Positions 1 to 13,628 are shown, counted from the stretch's first letter. The stretch is 64,000 nt of DNA from Saccopteryx bilineata (GCF_036850765.1 NC_089495.1:195565847-195629846); one strand, 5' to 3'. Notes: generated by a model from the letters alone, not told the origin. Numbers and translations: made by a program.

Positions 1-664
1 GGCAAACCGTTTCACTTTCAGCCTTTTTTCCATTTCTATAAAAGAAGAGATCTGAGTATATTTCTAAGGCTTCTGCCAATCTAAAGATTATAGGATTCCA
101 AACTCCATTGGTTCTTATATTCTCAAGTATATGTTCCCTTACATTAGCCATTTGTATAACATTGTTGTCATATCTACATACCACCTATACTGTTATGTAT
201 TTAAATTTATTTTATTTTTGTTAGGTTGGCCAAAGGAGGGATGCACAAGCCTGATGAGTTTTATAAGAAGTTTATTTATGCATCTGCAAAACAGACGGGC
301 TAAGACCCTGGTGGCATCAGCGAAGAGCTGGAGAGCTGCAGGAAGGGGGGGAGTCTGATCTAGGGGTTGCTGCAGGCATTTGCTGGCATGGGGTTGCCTG
401 CACCTGGACATGCTCAGATTAGCATATATTGGTTTGTTGCCTTTGGTTACAGACTGTCTCCCTTCCCCAACCCTCAAGTCTGTCCTGATGGCCTTGTCCC
501 AAGGACATTTCCCAGAACCTCCCCAGAGTGGAGCAGTTGCTTAAGGGGAGAGGGAGGTTGGGTGCCTGAGATGCTAATGAAGTACCAGCACTAGTGGGAG
601 GTTGGGTGAAGGGAATTTGAGTTAAAAAGGGGCTGTGGATTTAAAGGAGCCCTGAACCCAAACC
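1..664. other. upstream flank, no gene recognised
   Basis: Open reading frames here are short and on both strands, and none resembles a known protein. There is no CpG clustering or recognisable repeat head. In human the gene upstream of SERINC3 is PKIG, in divergent orientation; nothing like a PKIG exon is visible. Confidence 0.5.
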
Positions 665-674
665 TAACAATTTT

Positions 675-1629
675 ATTTATTGATTTGAGAAAGGAAAGAG
701 AGTACTCGAAATGGAGGAGGAGCAACTCATTGTAGTTGCTTCTCTTATGTGCCTTGACCAAGCAAGCCTGGGGGCTTAGAACCAGCGACCTCAGCATTAC
801 AGGTCAACATTTTTATCCACTTTGCCACTGTTAAGCCTAATCTGGAGGGACTCGAAACATTGAAGACGCGAACAAAATCCGTCGATTACACATCAAAGCT
901 TTATTGTCTAACTTGGCCAAGCGGCAGCAACTCCAACAGAAATCTAAGGGAGAGCGAGCTGGCCCTTTGTTCTACTTAGTTTTTATAGTTTTGCAAGTGG
1001 GAAGTATAGAAGCAAAAATTGCAATTAGGTGCCCTTTACCACTATTGGTTATAGTCATATGTCCTTTAACATGATAAGTCCATGTTCAATTTGCAAGCCA
1101 TACATCATTTTGGAGAAAACAAAATTTACAAGTCAACACAATGATAGAAAGATGTCTCTTTACATATTAAGAGACATTCCTATATTTTCTAATGTTTATC
1201 TGCCATCTCTTTGTCCAGAGTCACACACATTAACTATATGCATTCATATGGGAGAGAGAGTTTCCGTGGGGACAAATGCCCGCAAATGGCTCATTACTAT
1301 AAGAAAAGGTTTATTTTGGCTTTTCTCTTCCTGCACCTGGCTAGCTATTCACCCCTTTCCCCACAGGTGTAGTGGAATGTCAGGGAATCCATGTTTTCCT
1401 CCCCTTTGCATTTATAATACAATGCCAAGGGCCATCCTGGTTGTATGTCAATCACGCAGTACAGAGATTATTCACAAAATTTCTCTGCAAACCTTAACCG
1501 AAATGAATAAAATGTTCTTTAAGCCTCTTAAAATATTAATATCGATTCTGTAGCTTTTGGTACTTTACAACACCTGCGGGTGAGGTGGCGCAGTGGCTCC
1601 TCAAGGCTCCTCACCACCACAGGCCAGGC
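675..1629 (-). mobile_element. short tRNA-derived SINE (type C), split by a solo LTR
   Basis: The reversed SINE reads from an A/T-rich tail (about 675) to TTTGCCAC at 828. It then breaks, and its last bases (CACAGGCCAGGC) reappear at 1618-1629. The flanks are near-matching duplications, TAACAATTTT at 665-674 and TAAACAATTTT at 1630-1640, which shows that both halves are one insertion. The B-box region and the GGTTTGAA-like head are decayed, so this is an older copy. Confidence 0.75.
829..1613 (-). mobile_element. solo LTR of an endogenous retrovirus (785 bp)
   Basis: Read on the minus strand the element begins TGAGGAGCC and ends GGCTTAACA, so it has the TG...CA ends of an LTR with short inverted termini. 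A TATAAA box lies at 982-987 and an AATAAA signal followed by GCTTTGATG lies at 900-905. That gives the U3-R-U5 order expected for this strand. CCAC flanks both ends (825-828 and 1614-1617), a 4-bp duplication typical of gammaretrovirus-like (class I) integrations. It sits inside a SINE, so it is younger than that SINE. No internal viral genes are present. A 174-aa antisense frame inside it is considered chance. It lies 1.3 kb upstream of the SERINC3 start and is oriented away from the gene. Confidence 0.75.
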
Positions 1630-2171
1630 TAAACAATTTTCAAGGTTTTTTTCTTTAAATAGACTCAATTTTCACTTACATCTACAAAGGAAATTACCTC
1701 ACTATTTAATTAAATGGAAAACCAGCACTGCTTGGTAGCAATGGTAGAATTTTTACAGATACACACACACACAAACCCTAAAACAGAAGTGTTATTAAAA
1801 TGTAGATATGGTTAACTTTGGAGATTTTTGGAAAATGAAGCCTTTATTCTGTTAAAAAGGGAAATAAGCAAATGTTAGAAAAATGTTAAATACATACTAG
1901 TCTCAAACCTCTTTGGTTTGAAACAGGATTTTTTCACTGTGCCTTTTAATGTTACTTAATGTCATGTTAATTTAATTTACCCCAATGATATTCAGAGCCT
2001 ACATTTTTAGAAACAAGGCCCATTTTCCCCTGGTTAACTTGACTCATCTTTCAGTTCTCGAATTAAGTATAAATTCCTCAGAAAAGTCTTCCAGGTCTGC
2101 CCCCCTCTCCCAACTAAATTGCTTTCCCCTTACACAGTGGGCATTAAACTTTTATTAAAAGAATATTCCCT

Positions 2172-2480
2172 GCCTGACCAGGCGGTGGCGCAGTGAATAG
2201 AGCTTTGGACTGGGATGAGGACCACCCAGGTTCCAGATCCTGAGTTCGCCAGCTTGAGGGTGGGCTCATCTGGCTTGAGCAAAAAGCTCACCAGCTTGGA
2301 CCCAAGGTCGCTGGCTCAAGCAAGGGGTTACTGGGTCTGCTGAAGGCCCACGGTCAAGGCACATATGAGAAAGCAATCAATGGACAACTAAGGTGTCGCA
2401 ATGAAAAACTGATGATTGATGCTTCTCATCTCTCTCCGTTCCTGTCTGTCCCTATCTATCCCTCTCTCTGTAAAAAAAAA
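2172..2480 (+). mobile_element. SINE type B (Rhin-like)
   Basis: The head GCCTGACCAGGCGGTGGCGC is followed by a B-box-like GGTTCCAGATCCTG, the GCTCATCTGG and AAGCTCACCAGCTTGGACCC body blocks, and a T/C-rich tail ending in poly-A. The sequence ATATTCCCT flanks both ends as a target-site duplication. Confidence 0.85.
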
Positions 2481-2659
2481 TATATTCCCTTATTCTACTT
2501 CTTCATAGTCCTCATCACAATATGTCATAGTGCATTTTACTTTCATTGTCGGTCTCTTCTTAACTAGGTCATAAATTCTTGTACACCCTGTACCCCATAT
2601 CTTGACACCTAATGGGCTCCTAGTGAACAGAAATGAGGTGAAGAAATAAAACTCCACAA

Positions 2660-3240
2660 CTCTTGCAGCACCCGCGGGCTTGGCCCCGCCCACTCCTCCA
2701 ACCCCTAACAGGTTTAGCCCCGCCCCTCCCCCAGCCTCGGCGCCGATTTAGCTCCACCTTCTCCCTCTACCAATGACAGGCGCCTCCTGGGCAGCGGACG
2801 AGGCGGTGGGCGGGGCCACGCAATGATGCAAGCGGCGCGTTTCCAGCCTGAGAAACCGTCGCGATTTTGAAGAGACGCCTCAGCAGGTAGTTACCACCGC
2901 TCGAAGCCTGCAGATCCACCACTTTCAGCACCAGCGTCACCATGGGAGCTGTGCTGGGCGTCTTCTCCCTGGCCAGCTGGGTGAGTTCCGAGACCGGTGT
3001 CTCCGTCGGACCTGTGGTTTGGGCGTGGGCGGTGGGGGGCGATAGAGAGCTCCAAGACCAGACGCGTTCCGGCCTCGCTGGCAGGGACCAGAGGGTTGGA
3101 GCGACCGGCTCCGGGCTGCTGAGAGTATCCAGGGGCCCACGCCAAAATCCGCCATGCCTCGCGATGGGGATCAGGCGGCTCAGTTTCCGGGTTCGTTGAA
3201 GAAGGAACGGGCCGGGCCGCCATTGTTTACAATTTATGTT
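2660..3240 (+). promoter_or_regulatory. SERINC3: SERINC3 CpG-rich promoter and exon 1
   Basis: The region is GC- and CpG-rich, unlike its neighbours, and has no TATA box. GC boxes are seen at about 2684-2691 (CCCCGCCC), 2717-2724 and 2808-2815 (GGGCGGGG), and a CCAAT box at 2770-2774. The transcript probably starts between about 2800 and 2890, before the 5' UTR that leads to the ATG at 2942. CpG richness continues into intron 1 to about 3240. This is the usual arrangement of a broadly expressed mammalian gene. Confidence 0.8.
2942..2980 (+). CDS. SERINC3: SERINC3 coding exon 1
   Basis: It encodes residues 1-13 ([13 protein letters not shown]), in phase 0, and is followed by the donor GTGAGT. 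The ATG sits in CACCATGG, a near-ideal initiation context. Confidence 0.95.
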
Positions 3241-6200
3241 GCCCCGCCCCCGAAAGCTTTCCGGTCTCTGGGTTGACCAGTTGCTGGAACAGGACCAAGG
3301 AATGAATTACCCGGACAGAAGCTCTCTAGTTTATCACGGGGCACCTCCTGAAGGTGGCGCCATTTAATTTGGGTGGCTTGAATATTTTTGTCCCGTAGTA
3401 TGAGATTTTTTCCAAAGCTACAGAGTACATGGCAGAGCTGTGATTTTAACCGAGGCTTGTCTGCAGTTCTGGTGCAAGAGGAAGAAGGCCTCGTAGTTTA
3501 TTACTCAAAATTGGAAGCCGTGGTCTGAACTTTGGGACCTTGTACAAATCATTTATCCCTTCCCATTAGACGAGGATGATCACCCCAGCATTCCTCGGTT
3601 GGAGAGCTGTTGCGGGTTGAATCGCTTTGTAGATTGTAAACTCCGTATTTAAAAAAGGAAATAATTAGGTTCTATGGAATAGAATACGCTGTGTTCCCTC
3701 AGAGGAACATGAGTCCTTGAAATCATTTTCTAGTTTCCTAAAACCCCGGCTGATTTAATCGACAGAGGACTCAATTTCACCTCATTCCACGACCATTTTT
3801 CTTTGGGACAGAGTGTGTTTTTATCCTTTAGGATTGTTCATCTTAAATCAGAAGGGCGGGTTCCTTGAGAGTAGTGGTTTTCCAATGTTTTTGACCTTGA
3901 CCCAAAGTAAGAAGTAAATTTTACATAGTTGAGTTAATACAGCCATTTATTTTTTAATTTTTTTCAAGAATTATTTACTAACTTTAGAGAGGAAGGGGGG
4001 AGAGAGAAAGAAAGAAAAAAACATTGATTTTTTATCTACTTATTTATGCATTCAGTGGTAGATTCTTGTAAGCTCCCTGACCTGGGATTGAACCCACGAT
4101 CTTGGTATATTTGGGTGATGCTCTTAACCAACTGAGATACCCAACCAGGGCAATACATCATTTAGATACAGGTTACATGAAATAATTCTTACCTTTACCA
4201 TCTGCTATACAATTTTCTATCACATCAAAAAAATTCTGGTTAGTTGATTTTTACAGCCCATTAGTAGGTTGAACTCACTATTTGCAAAATAGATGTAGAA
4301 AAAATATAAGGTTATTAATTAAGGAGTTAATTGGTAATTTGAAAGAAAGATGTCCTTCCAACCTAATAACCCGAAACACATTTTGGCATTGTTAAGCTAA
4401 GATTTGAATTGATGCCAACGAAAAATTTCTATCTATAAATCACTTTTATATTTTATGAATCCCTTTTGTTCAATAAGAACATCAAGGAGTTCCGTGTACC
4501 AGAGAAGTTTCTTTATTTATTTCAGAGACAGAAAGTGAGTCAGAGCGAGGGATAGACAGGGACAGACAGACAGGAACGGAGAGAGATGAGAAGCATCAAT
4601 CATTAGTTTTTCATTGCGCTTGCAACACCTTAGTTGTTCATTAATTGCTTTCTCATATGTGCCTTGACCGCGGGTCTTCAGCAGACCGAGTAACCCCTTG
4701 TTGGACCCAGCGACCTTGGGTTCAAGCTGGTAGACTTTTTTGCTCAAACCAGATGAGCCCATGCTCAAGCTGGCGACCTCGAGGTCTCGAACCTGAGTCC
4801 TCTGATCCCAGTCCTACGCTCTATCCACTGCGCCACCGCCTGGTCAGGCCAGAGAAGTTTCTTTAGGAAAGAAAATGGGTTTTTAGGAGAACAAACAAGA
4901 GGTAAGAAAGTTTGTAATAATAACTTGTTGACCATATTTCCCAATCTATAGGACATAGGTTTTTTAAAAAAAATTTGGGGTCTGAAAACTGGGTGCGTCT
5001 TATACAGTGGTTGTAGATTTTCTACTTGCATTTCCCACTTTTTCACGTGGATAAGGAGTTGTATGAATTTTATGATGAATAAAACTTGAGTTCAATAGCT
5101 TTATGTCATATATATTTTTTCAAATCTCGGGCCCCCAAATTAAGGTGCATCTTATACATGGGGAAATACAGTGTGTAGATGCAGAGGCCTTTCTGCCTTC
5201 TGCATGGCCCTCAAACTCCCTTGGGGAGGGAATCTGTGGCGGCCTCACAGCCGCGAAGTTGCTGCTTTTAGTCAGATGAGGAAAGCTCTGAGAAGAGAAA
5301 GCTTTTATTCCGCATTTGTTCTGAATCTCAGATGTTTTCACCTTAAAATACTCTTCTTTTTTTTTTTAGATTTTTTATTTATTTATTCATTTTTATTAGA
5401 GAGAGAGAGAGGGAGAGATAGAGAGAGAACAGGGGGAGGAGCAGGAAGCATCAACTCCCATATGTGCCTTGACCAGGCAAGCCCAGGGTTTTGAACCGGC
5501 GACCTCAGCATTCCAGGTCGACACTTTATCCACTGCGCCACCACAGGTCAGGCTTAAAATACTCTTTATACCTACTCTGGGTTCTGAATGGGTCACTGCA
5601 ACAGTGAAATTGGAGCTATTGCATTTAATCCCAGATGACAGATGGTATTAGTAGCTTAGGACCAGCATGATAGCTAAGGATGCTATGAACGTGGCAGATT
5701 CTGGGTGTATTCTGAGGATAGAGCTGATGTGCTGACAGATTGGATGAGGCTTTTAGAAAAGCATCAAGGATGACTCCAAGGTAACTGGACTGAGCAAACC
5801 AGAATAATAGTTGTCATTTAGAGATAGGGAAGTGACATAGCATATATACTGCTCACAAAAATTAGGGATTTCAAAATGAATATGAAGCAATAAAATATCC
5901 CCTAATTTTTGTGAGCAGTATAGTAGGACACGTTTGTTCCACAGATCAAGTACCTTTACACAGTACTTGATTCATTTTTATGGCTGAATAGTTAATATTT
6001 CATTGTGTGGATAACACATTTTACTTACCCATTTATCGGTTGATAGACAGTTGGGTTGTTTCTGTGTTTAATGTTTTAAGGGATCTCCAGGTTACTCTTG
6101 AATGGAGCTAACTGGCTCTTGCTATCATTATCTATAAGGGTTTTCATTTAAGGTTGCTTTATGCTGTAACATCAGATTTGGTAAGTAGGATTCTCAGTAA

Positions 6201-9200
6201 ATAGCAAATGGAGTTAGGTTAGTATTTTTCTCAATATTAAGATATCTTGGCCTACCTGTGGTGGCACAGTGGACAGAGTATCGACCTGGAACGCTGAGGT
6301 CACTGGTTCGAAGCACTGGGCTTGCCTGGTCAAGGCACCTACGACAAGCAATCAATGAACAACTAAAATGAAGCAACTAAAATCTTATTCTCTCTCTCTG
6401 TCTCCTTCCCTCTTTCTCCAAAATCAATAAATAAAATCCTAAATAAAAAAAAAGATACCTTGTTTTTAAATACAGTATGTTTTCTGTGTGAATATAAGTA
6501 AAATTTATTAGGCTCTTAATATGTTTTAGGTACTGTGTTGAGTGCTTATTTACTAGAGTAATGTCAGAGGGAGGACGATTCTGTTAGTGAGACTGTTTTA
6601 CAGATGAAGAAAAAGGTCTGCTGAGGTAAAGTGGCAGTAATAATATTGACTCCAGACGGTTTTAACCACTCCCCCCAGCTGTAATTCTCTGTTAAAACTC
6701 TCAAAGCCTGGCTTGCTTTGTCTTCTGTTCCGCAGCACCTGTCATGAAGGAGTCCACTGAAAGGTCTCCAATGGCCATGTGTGCTTCTTCCAGGTTCCAT
6801 GCCTTTGCGGTGGCGCGTCCTGTTTGCTGTGTGGCTGCTGTCCCAACTGCAAGAATTCCACTATGACTCGTTTCCTCTACGCTTGCATTCTCTTCCTGGG
6901 CGCTCTTGTCTGCTGTATGATGCAGACAAAAGCGATGGAGAGTCCCCTGAAGAAGGTTAAGTAGAAGCAACAGTACCCTGAAAGTACTGATTATTTTGAG
7001 ATTTTGCAAAATTTTAATTGACATTAATGTTCTGATTTTTTCACTGTTACGAAAGTCAGTCAAGTTCATTTTAATTTGGGGGTATAGTCAGGACACAGAA
7101 TATGAAATAAAGAAGGTCAAAGTCAACATCTTCAGGTTCTGGTCTAACGACTGAGAAAAACATGAAAAAGAGTTGCCCGAAAACATCTTTCCATGTATGC
7201 TTAAGATTTAAATCTGTGGTCCCCAAGCCCTGGGCTGCGGACCGGTACCGGTCCATGGGCCATTTGGTACCAGTCCGCAGAGAAAGAATAAATAACTTAC
7301 ATTATTTCCATTTTATTTATATTTAAGTCTGAACGATGTTTTATTTTTTTTAAAAATGACCAGATTCCCTGTTACATCCGTCTAAGACTCACTCTTGACT
7401 CTTGTCTCATAAGTTCTACAATTATATTTAAAAATACCACAGTTTTTACGCCGGTCATATAATTTTATTTTGTGCATTTATCCGTCTCACCCTAAAGTCC
7501 GGTCAGTGAAAATATTTTCTGACATTAAACTGGTCCGTGGCCCAAAAAAGGTTGGGGATCACTGATTTAAATGTTTAAACTGAAGTAGGCCTTCACCTTT
7601 GGAAGGAATGCATTTAGCATGAAAATTCATGGGAAAACAGGAGATGACCTCATCTGTAGAAAAGAGCAAAGAAGAGAGTACAGGGGGTCCTTGGGTTATG
7701 ACACAGTTCCCTTCCTATAACAGTGACGTAACCCGAATTTTGGTGTAAGTTGAACACACTCTAGCCTAAGTCACTTACCTATTTTAACACAGTTGTAAAA
7801 TAACAATCTAGAACAAAAAAAAAAAACACAACAAAGCCACAGAAAAAGGAAAAGGACATAAATATACTGTACTGTACAGTAGTAACAGGAAAAAATGGCA
7901 AAAATGAGTGTATAAGAATTCCTTACCTTTATTCCAGTGGTTGGCTTGCACACTGGAAGGGGCACTACAAGGTGGGAGAGAGGGACCTATTGGGAGGAGG
8001 AAGCTGGAGAGGCAGGAGAACCTGCAGAAGGTGCTGGAGACACTGGGTCGAGTCAGGATTGCCTAGGGAACATGCAGGAGACGCTGGGGATGACCCTACC
8101 TGTACTACAGGTGTTTCATCTCGAGAAGCAGCTGACCTGGAGGGTACAGGATCTGTTGCAGGCCTCTCTGCCTTCTTAAAGAATTGCTCCAGGCTAGTCG
8201 GGAAGGTTGATGACTTCTCTTCCAAAATCTGCCTATAGCACTGCAAGGCATCCATAACAGCTCTGTAGATCTTACTGAATCTTATCATGGGTCCTAAACC
8301 TGAAATTTTGTCAACCCATCCTCTCCCATAGAAAAACCTTATTCCAAACCCTTGATAGTAAATCTCTTGGGTACTGGGGTTTCTGTCTCTTCCTCTTCAG
8401 TCAGCTGCTTCTCCAGCTGAATTGTGTGGTTCTTAGAGCAGACAGCTCCTCAACAAACAAAGCAACACATATGGAACACTTGCACTTTTAACAGTCCAAA
8501 TGGCGTTGGTAAGCGTACTGGGGGACACCTCCCTCGCTCATAGGTCACATTACTGCGTATTCTTCCGCTGTGCGCAGCCAAACTAGTTCACTGATGTAGT
8601 CCGTAATCACCGTGCTAATGGCGTAAGCTGCAACACTCACATCTCAGTTTTTTAAAGTTTTTATGGGAGTGTCGTAAACTCGAAACGTCTTACGTCAAGA
8701 CTGTCATAACCTGAGGACCCCTTGTACTTTTATTTCTAAAATGCAAGTAGTTTATACTATTTGGTAACAAGATTGTATTGGAAGACAAAGAGAAAAATCC
8801 CACAGGACAGTTTTTTTTATTTTTATTATTATTATTTTTTTTGTATTTTTCTGAAGCTGGAAACAGGGAGAGACAGCCAGACAGACTCCCGCATGCGCCC
8901 GACCGGGATCCACCCGGCACGCCCACCAGGGGAGATGCTCTGCCCCTCCGGGGCGTCGCTCTGCCGCGACCAGAGCCACTCTAGCACCTGGGGCAGAGGC
9001 CAAGGAGCCATCCCCAGTGCCCGGGCCATCCTTGCTCCAATGGAGCCTCGCTGCGGGAGGGGAAGAGAGAGACAGAGAGGAAGGAGGGAGTGGGGGGTGG
9101 AGAAGCAAATGGGCGCTTCTCCTGTGTGCCCTGGCCGGGAATCGAACCCGGGTCCCCCGCATGCGAGGCCGATGCTCTACCGCTGAGCCAACCGGCCAGG

Positions 9201-12200
9201 GCAGGAGAGTCTTATAGTTGTTGTAGTCAGTTTTATAGATCCAAGCTTTCCTATGGTGGGATAGAATCTCTATTTAAATGTGGAAGTTCCCATAACATTG
9301 AAATTATTTTTTCCAGATTCCTGGATTCTGTGAAGGGGGATTTAAATTCAAGGTGACTGATAGGAAGGCAAATGAGGATTGTAATGTGCAAGTCGGCTAT
9401 AAAGCTGTATATCGGATCAGTTTTGCCCTGGCCATCTTTTTCTTTGCCTTTTTTCTGCTCATGTTAAAAGTAAAAACAAGTAAAGATCCCAGAGCAGCAA
9501 TACACAATGGGTAAGATTTACTTATTAATTTGTTTTATTGTGGTGTGGATTCCCCCCATTCAGCAGTTAATGTTGCATTCTGGTGGAAGCAGTAAAGGAT
9601 GTCAGTGAGTGGCCCTGGTGTGTTTCTGATCATTACATGTGTGAAGTTGTTTTCAGTGTCATTTTAGTTGGAGACCTGTCGCATGGAGGCTGTAGGAGGG
9701 ATGAGGAGAGTATCATCTTTTTTTTTTTAATATCTTTCAGGTTCTTAGATTTTTATTGAACACCTATGAAACATTTAAGCACTGTGTTAGACTTAAACTA
9801 GGCTTAAACACACACACTTTTTTCCCTTTTTATTGTTATAAGCATGTGCATGATATATTTAAGCAGTATACAGAAAGATAAATAGTGAATATATCTGAGG
9901 CCCTGATATACATATTCTGTTGCTTCCCATTCCTAGCCCCTAGATTCTGTGATTCTCATTTGAAGACTGAAGGGAGTTTTGTAAATTTTGGGGGGGGTGA
10001 TAACTTTTCCCTTGATCTAATAGTTAACTGTTGTATATTTAGATAACTTTGATCATTTAGAACGCTTCAGAATTCTAGAAGAATTTCTATCTTTAAGTGC
10101 TAAAAGTAGGGAAACTGTAAGGATACCTATTCCCCCTAATAAGAATGTGAATGATTTGTTCTCTGTGCTGTTTGTTCTTCAACTATGTGAAAATTGAAGT
10201 AGCTTCATGTCAAACGAAGATCTAAGCCCAATCATGTTGGAGGTGCTACTAAGGCTTATTTTTTTGTTTTAGAAATTCATTTTCTCAATAGGTAAAAATT
10301 AGCATTTTATAAGTGCATTTTTTATATTTTAATAGGTTTTGGTTCTTCAAAATTGCTGCCATTGTTGGCATCATGGTTGGATCTTTCTATATCCCTGGGG
10401 GCCATTTCACCACAGGTATGGCTCACTATTAAGACGGTTTAATCATAATACATACAGATGGTACAGATGATTGAGTTAAATCTATATTCTCATTACTGAT
10501 TTTGCAGAATTGATAAAGGCGGTGGTGTCCAGTTACGATTTGGGACTCATATTAAGATGTTAAAGCGTTCAGGTCACTTCTCGGTTGTTCTGGAACCATA
10601 CGTGAATTGTTTGCCAGTATTTTAATCGTTTACCTTCTCACTTGGCAATACTAAGTTAATCAGAGAGCTCGTCGGCATGACTTCTAACTCGTGTGCTCTA
10701 CCATCCCCATCTTAACCTGCTTCCTTACCACGGCATCGAGCAACCTGTGTGGATTTCCATGTGATTTTTCCTCTCTATAAAGAAAAAGGCTTATGGTAGC
10801 ATTTGCAATGTTAGGACTTAGGCTCCCTTTGGCACAAGCGAGAACAAGTTTTAAAAGGCCTGAACACTGTTCAGAGAATGCCTTAGAGTTTGGAATTGGA
10901 GCAGTCTTGCTGTAGTGCTGGAGATAGAATATGTCTTTACCACCTCTTACTTGAATTAAAATCTTTTTAGAATGTTAGTAACGTTCTGAAATGTTGCTTT
11001 TATGGTAAAGAATAACTCTGTTCTCTTGGTTTGTAGCCTGGTTTATAATAGGCATGCTTGGGGCCTTCTGCTTCATCCTTATCCAGCTGGTGCTATTGGT
11101 AGACATGGCTCACTCTAGGAATGAATCACTTGTAAATCGAATGGAAGAAGGAAACGCAAGGCGCTGGTATGCTGGTAGGTGTCTGAACTCACCTAGGGGG
11201 ACCGTACTGCCTTATGCTGCACTAAAACAGGGTGTACAAGAAAAATCGCCATTGATTTCAATGTATAAACTCCAAGGAATAAAAGAAAATTGGTCTTCGT
11301 TATAAAAGTTTGTTAGGATCATGGGCCTTCATATTGGTTTCTCTGTTTATTTTCAGTGTTACTCTCTGTCACAAGCATCTTCTATACCCTTTCAATCATC
11401 TCTGTCGGTGTGCTCTATGCCAAATACACCAAACCAGATGGCTGCACGGAAAACAAGTTCTTCATCAGTATTAACCTGATCCTTTGCGTGGTGGTTTCTA
11501 TTATATCCATCCATCCAAAGATTCAGGTATGGCTGTTTTCTGCTGCTTCCTCCTGTGAGGTTTTTATTTAATGCTAACTTTGAAACCTAGGTATCTTTTT
11601 TTTGTTCCTGAAGTTGGAAATGGGGAGGCAGTCAGACAGACTCCCGCATGCGCCCAACCGGGATCCACCTGGCATGCCCACCAGGGGGCGATGCTCTGCC
11701 CATTTGGGGCATTGCTCTGTTGCAACCAGAGCCATTCTAGCGCCTGAGGCAGAGGCCATGGAGCCATCCTCAGTGCCCGGGCCATCTTTGCTCCAATGGA
11801 GCCTTGGCTGCGGGAGGGGAAGAGAGAGACAGAGGAAGGAGAGGGGGAGGGGTGGAGAAGTAGATGGGCGCTTCTCCTGTGTGCCCTGGTCGGGAATCAA
11901 ACCTGGGACTCCTACACACCAGGCCAACGCTCTACCACTGAGCAAACCGGCCAGGGCCCCTAGGTAACCTTTTATATGAATTTATGTCCAAGTCTTACCT
12001 TAAACATTTCTCCATTTATGATAAAGTCTTCAGAATTATGTTAGTTACTGTAAAACGTGCCATTGAATTGCCTGTATTGTAATTCAATAATTTCCCTATC
12101 ATTTAAAAAAAATCCTAGGTAACTTGAGAATTTATAATTTTTATAAGATTGTTTACATCATGAGAATGATGAATCATTAGCCAGGGTATTTCAGGGGAAT

Positions 12201-13597
12201 TAAACCAGAAAAAAATTGATTTTTAATACTTAGACTCATGTTCCTGAGTCTCATCACCTAAATTATATACTCTTAAAAATCCATGGAGTTTTATGAAAAC
12301 TGTGAAATATGAAATTGAAAAGAACATCTATACATCACCTCTCCTTTTAAAAGTGCGGAAAGTGAAGTTCTAAAGAGATGGTGGGTCACCTCGCTAGTCA
12401 GTGGCAAAGCTGAATTTAAGCTCCACTGCACTAAGAGACTGGTCTGTGGAAGCCTTGTGTGACACGGGACTTCCCAGGATGATGAAATGCCGTGGGAACC
12501 AAGAGTGCATGCTTCCTCTTTCTTGGTTCTTTTTCACACTAACTCAAACTTGTCACCTTCCAGCTGTCAGGCAGAACCAGAAGGCTCTTAGTTAGCAGTT
12601 CCACGGGTCTAAGGGAAGTACGCCGGGTTTAAGAAGTCAGCCCTTGCAATCCCGTGGCATTTTCTTTTGGCTTCCATAGGAACACCATCCGCATTCTGGC
12701 CTCCTGCAGTCCTCTGTCATCACCCTCTACACCATCTACCTCACGTGGTCAGCCATGACCAATGAGCCTGGTAAGGGAATGGCAACAGCACGGTCATTTG
12801 ATGAAAAGAAAGGAGGAAATTACTCCTCTGATGGAGTGCAGACTAGAACTAAAGCAGGCGTCAAACAATTGAACAAACTAGAAACTTCAGTGAAATGTGT
12901 AATGTGCATTGTTTGCAGATACTTACCTCCCAGGTTTTATTCTCCACGTCTCTTCATAGCTGACGATCTAAAGGACCACAGCCCTTTATGTTAGTCTAGG
13001 CTTTCTCCTGGACTAAGTCAAACTAGTTAAGAGCAAGAAAACAACATTGTTTTGGCCCTTCGTAGAATTGTTTTAATTGAATTTTACTTTAGTGTTACAG
13101 GCTCTAGAACAGTAGTTTTCAGCTGCCGGTTAACCACCCTGACGTATGATAATTACAGTCTCTTCCTATAACATTAGGGTGGTTAACTCTTCTGCGGACT
13201 GGCATGAAATGTCTGGCGGACCAGGGGTTGAAAACCACTGCTCTGGAAGAAACAGCCATAGGAAATCTCCTTTTGTATTTGTTGCAGATTATTTCTCAAA
13301 AGGTATTCTATGGATTCCTTTTAAAGGAAAATAATTTTTGCAAACCCTCTAATGGTGACTTAACTTATTTTTATGTATCAGTTAATACACTTAAAAACCA
13401 ATGAAATCAAGATTGATATTTATGAAATTTGACAAATTGTTCTTTATTTTTTTCCTAAAACTGAGGTCACTAATTGCAACACAAACATACTACTCACAAA
13501 ACGTAGGGGCTATTTTATCGCTTCATATTCATTTTGAAATATCCCCTAATTTTTGTGAGGAGTATATGTTACTGACTGCTGAATTTCAGGTTCTTTT

Positions 13598-13628
<31 letters not shown>

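Noticed and set aside
1029..1553. 174-aa open frame on the plus strand
   Set aside because: It lies entirely inside the solo LTR, antisense to it, and resembles no known protein.
7937..8238. 80- and 88-aa plus-strand frames
   Set aside because: They are antisense shadows of the Tigger transposase remnant.
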